DNA of 28,009 bases from Spirochaetota bacterium (GTDB lineage: Bacteria; Spirochaetota; UBA4802; JAFGJZ01), in the NCBI GenBank assembly GCA_022704645.1, contig JAKJGA010000006.1, forward strand, positions 1 to 28,009. The letters are read 5' to 3'. This document shows, piece by piece, positions 7,103-15,828 of the stretch. The position numbers and the translations under genes were made by a program. The number at the start of each line of letters is the position of its first letter. Position 1 is the stretch's first letter. Under the pieces are notes generated by a model. It did no database searches. It was not told where the DNA came from and was given only the letters and a program-made list of their open reading frames with translations.

Positions 7103-9556
7103 ATGGAAACTTCTGATAATAGTTGTGACTCAAGGTGGTTTTTCGCGATTGAAAGCAGCGGTGACGGAGTCTGGGACTGGAATTTCCAAACAGGCGCTGT
7201 TTTCTATTCAAGCAGTTGGAAAAGCATGCTTGGATATAAGGATGATGAAATAAAAAATCGTCTTAGCGAATGGAAGCGCCGGGTTCATCCGGACGATCTT
7301 AATGATATCCGCCGCGCGTTGACGCGGTGCATAAAAGGTAAAACTCCGCGATACGAATGCCAGCACAGGCTTTTATGCAAAAATGGAAAATACAAATGGA
7401 TTCTGACGCGGGGCCGTGTGGTAGAAAAAACTGCAGACGGAAAACCTCTTCGAATAGTCGGAACACATACTGACATAAGTGAAACCAAACGAATTGAGCT
7501 CGAACTCACAATGAGCAAAGAGAAGAAAAAGGCGCTTATCAACAATCTTCCTATTTTGGCGTGGATGAAAGACAAAGAAGGAAAATTTGAAGTTGTAAAC
7601 AATATGTTCACTGAATTTTTCGGACTTAATGAATCAGAAATTATAGGAAAGACTGCCGATGAATTTCTTACTAAAAATATAGCTGATTTTTATTTTAAGG
7701 ATGATGAGGAAATTATAAATTCAGGCGGCAGGAAATCTCATGAAGATTTAATCGTGACCGAGTCCGGAGAAAAATGGATCGAAACACATAAAAGTACCCT
7801 TTTCGGTTCAGACGGAGAAGCAATCGGAATAACCGGTTTTTTCAGGGATATTTCGGAACGTAAAAAAATGGAAACTGAACTTCGCCGCAAGGATAAAGTT
7901 CTTTTTGCTGTTGCGATGAGCATTGAGCAGCTTTTTTATTCTGACAGCGTAGATGAAACAATTCCTTTCTGTCTGGAAGAGATAGGTAAATCGGCCGGGG
8001 CGGACAGAGTATATCTTTTTAGAAATTACAGTGCTGATGACGGTAATCTTTTTTCAACTCAGACTGACGAATGGACAAAAGACGAAATTCCTTCACAAAT
8101 GGGTTCTCCTTATACGACATATATCCCGCTTGATTCTGTTCCAGAACTTCTTAATGCAGGATTAAGAAAGCGTATTTTTTCAGGAATCGTAAGTTCTTTT
8201 ACAAGTCAGCTGAAAGATGCTCTTGAGCCCCAGGGAATTAAATCAATTGTGATAATTCCGATTCATTTGAATAATCAGTTCTGGGGATTTGTGGGTTTTG
8301 ATGACTGTACAAAAGAGAGAATATGGAGTGAGGCTGAAAAAAATATTTTATCCTCATTTGCTTCGGCTCTCGGAGTTGCTGTTCAGCGCGAACTTGCAGC
8401 TGAAGAGCTTAAAATAGCAAGGAGTTCCGCTAATGCTGCGAATGTAGAAAAAAGCCGTTTTCTTGCGAATGTAAGCCATGAACTCAGAACGCCATTAAAT
8501 GCAATTATAGGAATATCGAAGATGCTTGCCAAGAAAGAAAGTGAAAATCTCTCTGCTCGGCAAAATGAAGGTTTGAATTTGATAAACGAAAGCGGCAACC
8601 GGCTGCTTCTTCTCATCAATGATATTCTTGATATTGCCAAGATAGAAGCAGGTAAAATGGAATTTAATCCTTCCATGTTTGATCTGAAAAAACTTGTCAG
8701 TCAACAGGTTGAAATATTAAAAACGCTGACTGCTGAAAAGCAGATTGATATTGAGTATGTATTCGGAGATAATGTTCCGGTTAACGTTAACTCGGACTTT
8801 TCAAAGGTAACTCAGATTTTGACAAATATCTGCGGAAACTCGGCGAAGTATACAGATAAAGGATCTATTAAGATTACGGTGGAATCGGACAGTTTAAATG
8901 CTGTAATAACAGTTGAAGATACCGGTGAGGGAATTGAGGCATCAGAAATTGATAAAGTATTTGATCAGTTCTATCAGATTGCCCATCCAATGACAAAAAA
9001 ACATTCAGGAAGCGGTCTTGGTCTTCCTCTTTCAAAGAAGATGGCTGATCTTATCGGAGGAAGTATTGTGTTGAGCAGTGTTGAAGGCGTTGGAACAAAA
9101 GTTATATTTTCTTTTCCGTACGGAGAAGGGGCTTCGTGGAATAGCATCGAGACAGCTGATAAAGCAGATGTGCCTGAATATTCGGATAAAAGAAAAATCT
9201 ATATTGTTGATGATGAAAAAATAAACCGAATGACTTTTTCTTTGATGCTTGAGTCTCGGTATGATTTAAGATTTGCATTTGACGGAAAAATGTTTTTGAA
9301 TGAAGTCTCAGCCTGGACTCCGGATATTGTTTTGATGGATATTATGATGCCCGAACTTGACGGCTTTGAAACTCTGCGGCTTTTCCGCCGGATGAAACAA
9401 TATGATTCCATTCCGGTTATAGCAGTTACGGCAAGAGCGATGGAAGAAGAAAAATCGGAAATTCTGGACAAGGGTTTCAGCGGTTATGTTTCAAAACCGG
9501 TTGATGATCAGATTCTTATAAATTTAATTGAAAGGATGTGTGCAAATGATGAATAG
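7103..9556 (+). CDS. Soluble hybrid histidine kinase (PAS-PAS-GAF-HisKA-HATPase-REC)
   Basis: An 817-residue sensor with no signal peptide or membrane helix, so it should sense a cytoplasmic cue. Approximate layout: PAS/PAC 10-132 (WDWNFQTG, HTDISE), PAS/PAC 140-255 (GFFRDISERKK), GAF 280-430 (AGADRVYLFRN), HisKA 449-515 with phospho-His459 in NVSHELRTPLNAIIG, HATPase 560-675 (N box NICGNSAKYTD, then DTGEGIE and SGLGLPLS), and a receiver domain 696-815 with Asp746 in LMDIMMPELDG and Lys in SKPVDD. Autophosphorylation at the His and transfer to the attached receiver is expected. The next gene, a response regulator, starts inside the end of this one, so it is the likely onward partner. The operon continues into LUD and ABC transporter genes, its probable context of action. 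Confidence 0.93.
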   Translation: METSDNSCDSRWFFAIESSGDGVWDWNFQTGAVFYSSSWKSMLGYKDDEIKNRLSEWKRRVHPDDLNDIRRALTRCIKGKTPRYECQHRLLCKNGKYKWILTRGRVVEKTADGKPLRIVGTHTDISETKRIELELTMSKEKKKALINNLPILAWMKDKEGKFEVVNNMFTEFFGLNESEIIGKTADEFLTKNIADFYFKDDEEIINSGGRKSHEDLIVTESGEKWIETHKSTLFGSDGEAIGITGFFRDISERKKMETELRRKDKVLFAVAMSIEQLFYSDSVDETIPFCLEEIGKSAGADRVYLFRNYSADDGNLFSTQTDEWTKDEIPSQMGSPYTTYIPLDSVPELLNAGLRKRIFSGIVSSFTSQLKDALEPQGIKSIVIIPIHLNNQFWGFVGFDDCTKERIWSEAEKNILSSFASALGVAVQRELAAEELKIARSSANAANVEKSRFLANVSHELRTPLNAIIGISKMLAKKESENLSARQNEGLNLINESGNRLLLLINDILDIAKIEAGKMEFNPSMFDLKKLVSQQVEILKTLTAEKQIDIEYVFGDNVPVNVNSDFSKVTQILTNICGNSAKYTDKGSIKITVESDSLNAVITVEDTGEGIEASEIDKVFDQFYQIAHPMTKKHSGSGLGLPLSKKMADLIGGSIVLSSVEGVGTKVIFSFPYGEGASWNSIETADKADVPEYSDKRKIYIVDDEKINRMTFSLMLESRYDLRFAFDGKMFLNEVSAWTPDIVLMDIMMPELDGFETLRLFRRMKQYDSIPVIAVTARAMEEEKSEILDKGFSGYVSKPVDDQILINLIERMCANDE

Positions 9557-10298
9557 CAAAAAAATCCGAATTCTCGCTGTAGATGATATTTATGCTAACA
9601 GGTTTCTTCTTTCAGATGTCCTTTCTGATTTTAAGACAACTGTTGCTGAAAATGCTTCCGATTTCTGGAAAAGACTTGAATCATATGGAGCTGATATTGC
9701 TCTTCTTGACATAATGATGCCTGATGAAGACGGTTTTCACCTGGCAGCCCGTATGAAAGCTGATGAACGGTTTAAAAACATTCCGATTATATTTATCAGC
9801 GCTAAAAATGCAAAAAATGATGTAATGGAAGGAATGAAGGCCGGCGGAAACGATTATATCATAAAGCCGATTGACGGAGATATTCTTGTAGAAAAAATAA
9901 AGAATGTCCTTTATCAAAATACCGTAAAACTTATTACAGAGAAATATGAAAAAGAACGGAAACTTCTTTTTATCAAAACAGGCAAATTCCGCATAATGCT
10001 TAATTCAATCGGCAAGCTTACAAAAGATTATGCGTTGAAAAATTTACCTTCAGGAATTCCTGTAGATAATATTGATGAGGCCAAAGGAGTTTTGCTTTAT
10101 GATAATCTCCCTTTTGCCGACGCGGAGGATAAATCTAATATTCTGATTTCAAAAAAGTTTGAAATTTCTCTTCTGGAAATTGTGGAAACAGAAGTTGTCG
10201 GCAATCCTTTGGAAAAAAATGAAATTGACGAAATCAATCAGTCTTTATCATCTCTTGGTTTATGTGTTGATGTGAATAATTATAGGGAAAACCAATGA
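9546..10298 (+). CDS. Response regulator with unrecognised C-terminal domain
   Basis: Residues ~4-125 form a receiver domain: acidic pair in ILAVDDI, phospho-Asp55 in LLDIMMPDEDG, Ser in IFISAKN, Lys107 in IIKPIDG. The remaining ~125 residues, starting with a charged helix (EKYEKERKLLF), show no helix-turn-helix, GGDEF, HD or kinase motif that I can see. I start at ATG 9546 (another ATG follows immediately) because GAAAGGA is well placed upstream. This start overlaps the end of the hybrid kinase gene by 11 bases. The stop overlaps the LUD gene start (ATGA). Tight coupling implies it receives phosphate from the preceding kinase and acts through protein contacts, not DNA binding. The output remains unknown. 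Confidence 0.87.
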   Translation: MMNSKKIRILAVDDIYANRFLLSDVLSDFKTTVAENASDFWKRLESYGADIALLDIMMPDEDGFHLAARMKADERFKNIPIIFISAKNAKNDVMEGMKAGGNDYIIKPIDGDILVEKIKNVLYQNTVKLITEKYEKERKLLFIKTGKFRIMLNSIGKLTKDYALKNLPSGIPVDNIDEAKGVLLYDNLPFADAEDKSNILISKKFEISLLEIVETEVVGNPLEKNEIDEINQSLSSLGLCVDVNNYRENQ

Positions 10299-10936
10299 AC
10301 GAAAAAAACAGACTTAAAGAACTTATTATATCAAAAACGGTTCATGCTTTGCGCAAAAATTTCTTTACTGTTCATGTTGCAGATTCTGCAAAAGACGCAC
10401 TTGATTATCTTGTTAAAACAATTCCGGTTGATTCTTCAATAGGTTTCGGAGGTTCGAGAACTCTTGAAGAGATTGGTTTTTTTGACGAATTTACAAAACA
10501 AAAATATACGAATTTATTCGATAGAAACGACAAAACTCTTTCGACTGAACAGAAAAGACTGCTTCAGTTAAGCGCTCTTGGTGCGGATTATTTTGTTTCA
10601 TCATGCAATGCCGTGACTAAAACAGGAGAGTTGACTTTTATAGATATGTGGGGAAACCGCTGCGGCGGAATGACTTATGGGCCGAAAACAAGAATAGTGG
10701 TTACATCATGGACAAAAATAACTGATGATTTAATCACCGCTCTTGACCGGCAGAAGAATACGGCTTCTGTTTTGAACAACATCCGTTTTGATACAAAGAA
10801 TCCATGCACGATAACAGGTGAATGTTCTGACTGTTCATCGGAAAACCGGATATGCGGAGTAACCACAGTACTTCACAGATCTTTTCCAAAGGAATCCGTA
10901 CATGTTGTTATAGTAAAAGAAGAACTTGGTTTTTAA
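10295..10936 (+). CDS. LUD-domain protein (LutC/YkgG-like)
   Basis: A 213-residue member of the LUD (formerly DUF162) family, whose founding members LutB and LutC take part in L-lactate oxidation. Family signatures include SIGFGGSRTLEEIGFFD (residues ~48-64) and SSCNAVTKTGELTFIDMWGN followed by the CGGMTYGPK segment. The tail has a Cys cluster C-x5-C-x2-C-x6-C around PCTITGECSDCSSENRIC and ends EELGF. From memory of the family, small stand-alone LUD proteins of anaerobes carry this Cys tail, so it is not unique here; whether it binds a metal or Fe-S cluster is open. No lutA, lutB or lactate permease is nearby, so lactate use is not supported by context. Start ATG overlaps the preceding stop; AGGG is 7 bases upstream. 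Confidence 0.88.
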   Translation: MNEKNRLKELIISKTVHALRKNFFTVHVADSAKDALDYLVKTIPVDSSIGFGGSRTLEEIGFFDEFTKQKYTNLFDRNDKTLSTEQKRLLQLSALGADYFVSSCNAVTKTGELTFIDMWGNRCGGMTYGPKTRIVVTSWTKITDDLITALDRQKNTASVLNNIRFDTKNPCTITGECSDCSSENRICGVTTVLHRSFPKESVHVVIVKEELGF

Positions 10937-10968
10937 CCGCTTGAATGAATGCTGCTTCCGGAGAACAA

Positions 10969-11874
10969 ATGATTAAAGTCGAAAATCTATCCAAAAAGTA
11001 TAATGAAAACAGCAAGCTTGCTCTTGATGATGTAAGTTTTGAACTGCAGAAAGGCGAATTTGCTGCACTTCTAGGTCCGAATGGTGCCGGTAAAACTACT
11101 CTGATAAATGTTATTTCAGGAGTCGTCGTACGTGATTCGGGCAATGTCAGCATTGCCGGTTATAATATTGACCAGAATAGAGTTGAAATGAAAACCGCGA
11201 TAGGAATTGTGCCTCAGGAAATCGCTGTTGATAATTTTTTTACCGTTAGAGAAATTCTTAATCTGCAGTCGGGCTATTACGGTATGCGCCGTAATAGTGA
11301 ATATATAGCCTATATCGCCGAACGTCTTTCACTTACCGATAAAATGAATTCAGTCGTCCGCAGTCTTTCAGGAGGAATGAAACGCAGACTGCTGATAGCC
11401 AAGGCTCTTCTTCACAAACCGAAAATTCTTATTCTTGATGAACCTACTGCCGGAGTCGATATAAATCTGCGGCATGATCTTTACCGGTTTGTCAGAGAAA
11501 TGAACGGAGAAGGAATGACCATTCTTCTGACGACGCACTATCTTGAAGAAGCGGAAGAACTTTGTTCCCGTATTCTTTTGATAGATGAAGGCCGTTTGAT
11601 TGCGGATAAACCGAAAAAGGAATTTCTCAAAATGGCAGGTGATTTTTTAATAGTCAAGCTTTCGGTTAATTATGATATGTCAAAAATTATTGATTCCTCA
11701 ATGATTAAAGAGAACAAGGGTGCTAATAAAATATTAGAAGTTCCGAAAAGCAGAATTCCGGAATTAATTTCATCCCTTGGTCAGATACAAGATATAATTG
11801 ATGATCTGAATATTTCATCTCCGGGTGTTGAAGAACTTTTTGTCCGTCTGACAGAAAAAGGGGGAAGAAATTGA
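10969..11874 (+). CDS. ABC-2 type transporter, ATP-binding protein
   Basis: A 301-residue ATPase that powers the permease encoded next. Motifs: Walker A GPNGAGKTT (from residue 36, Lys42), Q-loop VPQE, signature LSGGMKRRL (from residue 133), Walker B ILILDEP, D-loop AGVD and H-loop TTHYLEEAEEL. The type is the CcmA/YadG/DrrA-like exporter ATPase. After residue ~225 a C-terminal extension of about 75 residues follows, as in related ATPases. I start at 10969 (MIKVENLSKKY) with GGAGA five bases upstream, not at the in-frame ATG at 10945, which adds eight unlikely residues. It is separated from the LUD gene by 32 bases and overlaps the permease start by four. Confidence 0.94.
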   Translation: MIKVENLSKKYNENSKLALDDVSFELQKGEFAALLGPNGAGKTTLINVISGVVVRDSGNVSIAGYNIDQNRVEMKTAIGIVPQEIAVDNFFTVREILNLQSGYYGMRRNSEYIAYIAERLSLTDKMNSVVRSLSGGMKRRLLIAKALLHKPKILILDEPTAGVDINLRHDLYRFVREMNGEGMTILLTTHYLEEAEELCSRILLIDEGRLIADKPKKEFLKMAGDFLIVKLSVNYDMSKIIDSSMIKENKGANKILEVPKSRIPELISSLGQIQDIIDDLNISSPGVEELFVRLTEKGGRN

Positions 11875-12662
11875 ATTCAAAAGAAATTATCGCAAGATAC
11901 TATATCAGTTTTCAAACTCTTGTAATAAGAGAAATAAAACGTTTTATGCTGATTGGAGTTCAGACTCTGGTTGCTCCGTTTATTTCAAATATTCTTTTTC
12001 TGGGTATTTTTGCCGGATTTTTCGCAGGGCATGGAGACAAAACCGTTAAGGGATTTGATTATATCAGTTTCATAACTCCGGGATTGATATTTTCCGCTGT
12101 GGTGAGTTCAGCGTATCAGAATCCTGTGTTTTCAATTATAATGATGAAATATCAGGACACAATTAAAGAATTCAATTATTTCCCGATGAAACCCCTGGGC
12201 AGGCTCGGAGGTTTTGTTATAGCCGGAGCGCTGAGAGGATTTCTTGTCGGCATAATGACATATCTTGCGGCCGGACTTTTTTCGGGATATTCAATTGCCC
12301 ATCCTGTGTTCTTCTGGCTGGCGGTAGCTGCAGTTTCTCTGATCCTTTCACTTGCGGGCTATCTCACCGGAATTTATATGTATTCGGTTGAGAAATCGAA
12401 TTTTATTGTAATATTGATTCTTTCGCCGCTAGTGTATCTCGGCGGAGTCTTTTTTAATATAGAAACCTTACCAGGTATTTTCCGCCAGATTGGTTTCTAT
12501 AATCCTTTTGCTGTAATGATTTCTTATACACGGTATGTCTATATCGGAAGCGGTTCTCTTCCCGGGCTGTTTCCTTCTATGATGACATTGCTTTTGATTT
12601 TAATACTGTTCGCTGTATCGTACAGGGCAACAGTCAAAGGTGTCGGAATTAAAATCAAATAA
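11871..12662 (+). CDS. ABC-2 type transporter permease
   Basis: A 263-residue integral membrane protein with six hydrophobic segments, of the ABC-2 (YadH/DrrB-like) exporter class. The conserved region YLGGVFFNIETLPGIFRQIG followed by NPFAVMISYTRYV is characteristic of the family. The start is TTG at 11871, overlapping the ATPase stop (TTGA), with a GGGGGAAGA ribosome site just upstream. Together with the ATPase it would form an exporter; drug, polysaccharide or lipid-linked substrates are all possible and the sequence does not decide. The gene ends in a strong hairpin whose ascending arm includes the stop codon. Confidence 0.93.
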   Translation: MNSKEIIARYYISFQTLVIREIKRFMLIGVQTLVAPFISNILFLGIFAGFFAGHGDKTVKGFDYISFITPGLIFSAVVSSAYQNPVFSIIMMKYQDTIKEFNYFPMKPLGRLGGFVIAGALRGFLVGIMTYLAAGLFSGYSIAHPVFFWLAVAAVSLILSLAGYLTGIYMYSVEKSNFIVILILSPLVYLGGVFFNIETLPGIFRQIGFYNPFAVMISYTRYVYIGSGSLPGLFPSMMTLLLILILFAVSYRATVKGVGIKIK

Positions 12663-12692
12663 AGGCTTCGTTTGATGTCGAAGCCTTTATTT
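12657..12692. terminator. Bidirectional intrinsic terminator
   Basis: A perfect 14-base inverted repeat (arms 12657-12670 and 12679-12692, with GGCTTCG/CGAAGCC at the core) and an 8-base loop. A-rich and T-rich ends on both sides make it work in either direction. It separates the convergent ABC permease gene (plus) and the last lipoprotein gene of the TonB operon (minus). The permease stop codon TAA (12660-12662) lies in the first arm. Confidence 0.9.
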
Positions 12693-12705
12693 GCAGATTA
12701 ATAAA

Positions 12706-13041
12706 TTATTTGTATTTTACGGCTGTTCCCTTAACGTAATAGGCTTTTACTTTACCAAGCAGCATGTATACTGTTTCTTCATAGTAGCTTACGCCGATTA
12801 AATTGTCGGCGGCTTCACGTGATATGGCGTATTCTTCGGCTTTAGTTATATCCGCTTCATCGCCTGACAGATTGGCAAAAAATAAAAGCTTGAAAGATGA
12901 ACTTAATCCTTCGCTTTCTGCAATTACTTCGTAGTTTTGCGACGTCATCGGTTTTGCGGAATCTTTATAATCTATAAGTTTTACGTTTTTTGTACATGCC
13001 GAAATCAGGCAAATAGACAGGATAAGATATATTTTTTTCAT
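12706..13041 (-). CDS. Small lipoprotein, last gene of TonB operon
   Basis: An 111-residue lipoprotein: MKKIYLILSICLISAC gives a clear lipobox (LISAC, Cys16). The mature part ends EEYAISREAADNLIGVSYYE...VKGTAVKYK. That end resembles the preceding gene product (RAKESKKADAVINAEVKE...IKGEAVKF), so the two appear to be paralogues with the same plan: lipid anchor, one Asp-rich middle, then an 'A-x-A-D-x-(L/V)-I' helix and a closing 'KGxAVK' strand. I do not recognise a named function. The start codon overlaps the preceding stop by one base (TAATG). It is the seventh gene of the exbB operon and ends before the shared terminator. A role as an outer-membrane accessory to the receptor is inference from position. 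Confidence 0.75.
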   Translation of the reverse strand: MKKIYLILSICLISACTKNVKLIDYKDSAKPMTSQNYEVIAESEGLSSSFKLLFFANLSGDEADITKAEEYAISREAADNLIGVSYYEETVYMLLGKVKAYYVKGTAVKYK

Positions 13042-13400
13042 TACTTTTTCCCCTTGGCTTTGTCTTTTGATTCGGATTGTGCGAACTTAACGGCTTCACC
13101 CTTGATATTTATACTGTCTACTGAAAAGAGTATAAAAGAGTATCTGGTTTCTTTAACCTCTGCATTGATAACCGCATCGGCTTTTTTGCTTTCTTTTGCT
13201 CTTTTCATTGCAGAATCAAAATCGGGCATTCCGATCATGTACCAAAGAAATCTGAAAGTTAAATCGCTTCCTTCTGTCTGACCAAGATTTTCCGAAATGG
13301 TTTTTCCGGCAAGCGGTTCAGATGTAATTCCTGTTTTATGAAAAGAAGTGCAGGCATTTAATATAATAATGACCGCGGCTGTTGTTAAAATGTATTTCAT
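13041..13400 (-). CDS. Small lipoprotein, paralogue of downstream gene
   Basis: A 119-residue lipoprotein (MKYILTTAAVIIILNAC, Cys near residue 17). I choose ATG 13400, since GGAG lies six bases upstream; an in-frame ATG at 13412 overlaps the receptor stop but lacks a better site. The mature protein contains SDLTFRFLWYMIGMPDFDSA and ends with a Lys-rich tail (SKDKAKGKK). Its C-terminal half matches the plan of the next gene product: 'KKADAVINAEVKE' and 'INIKGEAVKF'. The pair probably arose by tandem duplication. The family resembles small TRL-like or YbjQ-like lipoproteins of diderms only loosely, so no function is assigned. Confidence 0.75.
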   Translation of the reverse strand: MKYILTTAAVIIILNACTSFHKTGITSEPLAGKTISENLGQTEGSDLTFRFLWYMIGMPDFDSAMKRAKESKKADAVINAEVKETRYSFILFSVDSINIKGEAVKFAQSESKDKAKGKK

Positions 13401-13411
13401 CTTTGTCTCCA

Positions 13412-15817
13412 TTAGAATTTGATTTCTACTCCGAAATTCGGAAGAATCGGAATACCCTGTCTGCGAATTTCCGGATTTGCAATTCCGTAGTCATACCGGT
13501 AATCCCATGAAAGAAATTCTTCAAGTGAACTTGTTGCATTGATCAGTTCTACATACCAGTTGAAGTAACCCCATTCGTAATTCTGCTTATAAGAATATCT
13601 GAGATCGAGTCTTGAATTTGAAGCAAAACGCTTTGAGTTTCTCTCTCCGGAAACAGGTACCCATCGTTCGTGGTTAGGATCGTCAGGATCAACATACTTG
13701 GTATCCTGAATTCCGGCAACAATCGGAGTGTAAGGTGTTGATGAGTTATACTGAAAACGTGCGGAGATTGTGTGACGGTTATGTTTATACGCCGCAACTA
13801 GTTTTACAACATGAGTCATGTCGTAAGCCGAATCAAACCATTCATCATAATTCTCGGGGTCACTTGTCATCGATTTTGTTTTATACTGTGATTTGTCAAG
13901 GGTGTAGCTGATCCAGCCGTAAAATCCGTTTTCAGTTTCTTTGATGTCTTTTTTTAACATCAATTCTATTCCGCGTGTGCGGAGTTCTCCGACATTCGCG
14001 TAGTATCTTTCAGTTCCGTCATCATCCCATCTGTGAAGAGTGATATCATCTTTAAAGACATTATAAAAGCCTTCAGCCTTAATGCTGTAATCTCCGAATT
14101 TCTGTTCGATGCCTGCTGAAGAATGGTATGCTCTCATCGGATCGATGTATTCAGCTTTAGCAATATGCGGCATTACTATAAAAAGAGCTGATGATGTCTG
14201 AACAAAATATGAATATCTTCCGCCTGCAAAAGATACGGTTGTGTTTGTCGGCAAGTTAATTGCAAGCATTCCTCTCGGGTCTATGACTGTAGAGTTTGTT
14301 CTAAACAGATGATCGGCTCGAATGCCTGGTACGAATTCAATCCATCCCGCGTTGATCTTAGTTTCGGCAAATCCGGCTACTGTCTGATTGTGAATTTTAT
14401 AACCGAGATCCACAAGTTCAAAATTGCCTGTTTCTCCGGGATTAAGACCTGCATTTTCATCCAGATCATTTTTTTGATTGAAACTCTTCCCGCTGGTACT
14501 GAAATAATAGTGTGTAATTTCTGCCCCGGCATTAAGTTTCAAATGTTCCTTTATAAGATCCACGGAAATATTTTCTTTGAGACCCGTTATTAGCGGCTTG
14601 GTTTTCGGATTAATTCCCTCGGAAAGCAATGAATCATATGATTTCGGAATCCGCATTACAGTTTCAGATATTTGTAGTGAATTGAAAAGCAGAATGGAAT
14701 TTTTAAGTGAATCATTAGGGGTATAAGTATGCGTTAAACCCTGTCCATGAGAATACTTGTTCTCATAGTAGTTTGCATTTTCCCAAAGAGGATCATCGCC
14801 CGGATCTAAATAGTCGTCTTTTAGAGTTGCGTCAATTTTATCATAACTTCCAAAAGCAAGAAATGTTAGTGAGTTTTGATCATTCAGAAAATACTTGAAT
14901 TTCAGCTGATAATCACCGTAGTATGGAAGAGGTGCGCTCACATCTTTTCCCAGAAGATTATAAATTTCCTCAGCGGCTTTAACAAAAACAGAAATATATC
15001 CTATTCTTCCGGATACAATTAAATAACCTTTGTTTCTGGTTTTTTCTTTTCCGTCTTCATAATATTTTTCAAGAAAAGGTGTCTGAACGAGAGCCGCCGA
15101 AGAAAGCAATGAGATGTCGGCAAATCCGCCTGTCCTTTTTACATCATCAACAGTGTTTACGTTTATTACCGCACCTTGAGCATAACCGAAATGTGCCGGA
15201 AAAGCTGACGAATACAGATCTATCTCTGACATCAAATTATTGTTAATTACAGAGTGAAGCCCCCCGAAATGGTAAGGGCTGTATATCGGAATTCCGTCAA
15301 TAAAGTAACCGTTATAGTTAGGATCTGATCCTCTTATCACAAGCGGGCCGAAAAAACCGTCAGTACGCGTTACATTCGGAAGTGAAGTGAGCGCGCTGAT
15401 CGAATCTCCGAATGAGGCAGGAACTTCTTTGAGTTCTTTGACTGTCATGGTATAGCGTGAGGTTTTTTGTATGTCGCGTTCGCCCTTGATCGTTATCGCA
15501 CCGCCCTGAACTTTCAGCGGTTTGAGAACGATGTTTCTTTCTTCAGGTGCGCTGAGGACTATCTTTTCCTGATAAATCTGATTGCCATCTGATTTGACAA
15601 TTAGAGTATATGTTCCGGCGGATGGAAAAGAAACACTGTATCTTCCGTATTCATCTGTATAAGTTTTTGTTTTGGTTTCAAGAACCATAACCGTTGCCAT
15701 ATCAACCGGCTTGCGGGTCATTGAATCGATTACCAATCCTTTCAGGGAAATTTTCGCCTGAGCAAAAATCATTGTACTGAAAAGAAAGATTCCAATGAGA
15801 GTTGTTATTTTTTTCAT
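13412..15817 (-). CDS. TonB-dependent outer-membrane receptor
   Basis: About 800 residues. From M at 15817 there is a signal peptide (MKKITTLIGIFLFSTMIFAQ). An N-terminal CarboxypepD_reg-like domain follows (SLKGLVIDSMTRKPVDMA... DEYGRYSVSFPSAGTY, residues ~20-100). The plug domain comes next (SISALTSLPNVTR, then VIRGSDPNYNGYFIDGIPIY, residues ~120-235). A large beta-barrel ends in aromatic GVEIKF. It should import a ligand across the outer membrane using energy passed by TonB. An ATG at 15832 overlaps the tonB stop (ATGA), but AAAGG sits seven bases before 15817, so I prefer that. No SusD-like partner is nearby; two small lipoproteins follow. The substrate is not evident: there is no adjacent siderophore, cobalamin or sugar-use gene. 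Confidence 0.93.
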   Translation of the reverse strand: MKKITTLIGIFLFSTMIFAQAKISLKGLVIDSMTRKPVDMATVMVLETKTKTYTDEYGRYSVSFPSAGTYTLIVKSDGNQIYQEKIVLSAPEERNIVLKPLKVQGGAITIKGERDIQKTSRYTMTVKELKEVPASFGDSISALTSLPNVTRTDGFFGPLVIRGSDPNYNGYFIDGIPIYSPYHFGGLHSVINNNLMSEIDLYSSAFPAHFGYAQGAVINVNTVDDVKRTGGFADISLLSSAALVQTPFLEKYYEDGKEKTRNKGYLIVSGRIGYISVFVKAAEEIYNLLGKDVSAPLPYYGDYQLKFKYFLNDQNSLTFLAFGSYDKIDATLKDDYLDPGDDPLWENANYYENKYSHGQGLTHTYTPNDSLKNSILLFNSLQISETVMRIPKSYDSLLSEGINPKTKPLITGLKENISVDLIKEHLKLNAGAEITHYYFSTSGKSFNQKNDLDENAGLNPGETGNFELVDLGYKIHNQTVAGFAETKINAGWIEFVPGIRADHLFRTNSTVIDPRGMLAINLPTNTTVSFAGGRYSYFVQTSSALFIVMPHIAKAEYIDPMRAYHSSAGIEQKFGDYSIKAEGFYNVFKDDITLHRWDDDGTERYYANVGELRTRGIELMLKKDIKETENGFYGWISYTLDKSQYKTKSMTSDPENYDEWFDSAYDMTHVVKLVAAYKHNRHTISARFQYNSSTPYTPIVAGIQDTKYVDPDDPNHERWVPVSGERNSKRFASNSRLDLRYSYKQNYEWGYFNWYVELINATSSLEEFLSWDYRYDYGIANPEIRRQGIPILPNFGVEIKF

Positions 15818-15828
15818 CATTTTACCTT

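Noticed and set aside
10295..10936. Lactate utilisation operon
   Set aside because: Only a small LUD protein is present; LutA, LutB and permease genes are missing and the neighbours are signalling and export genes.
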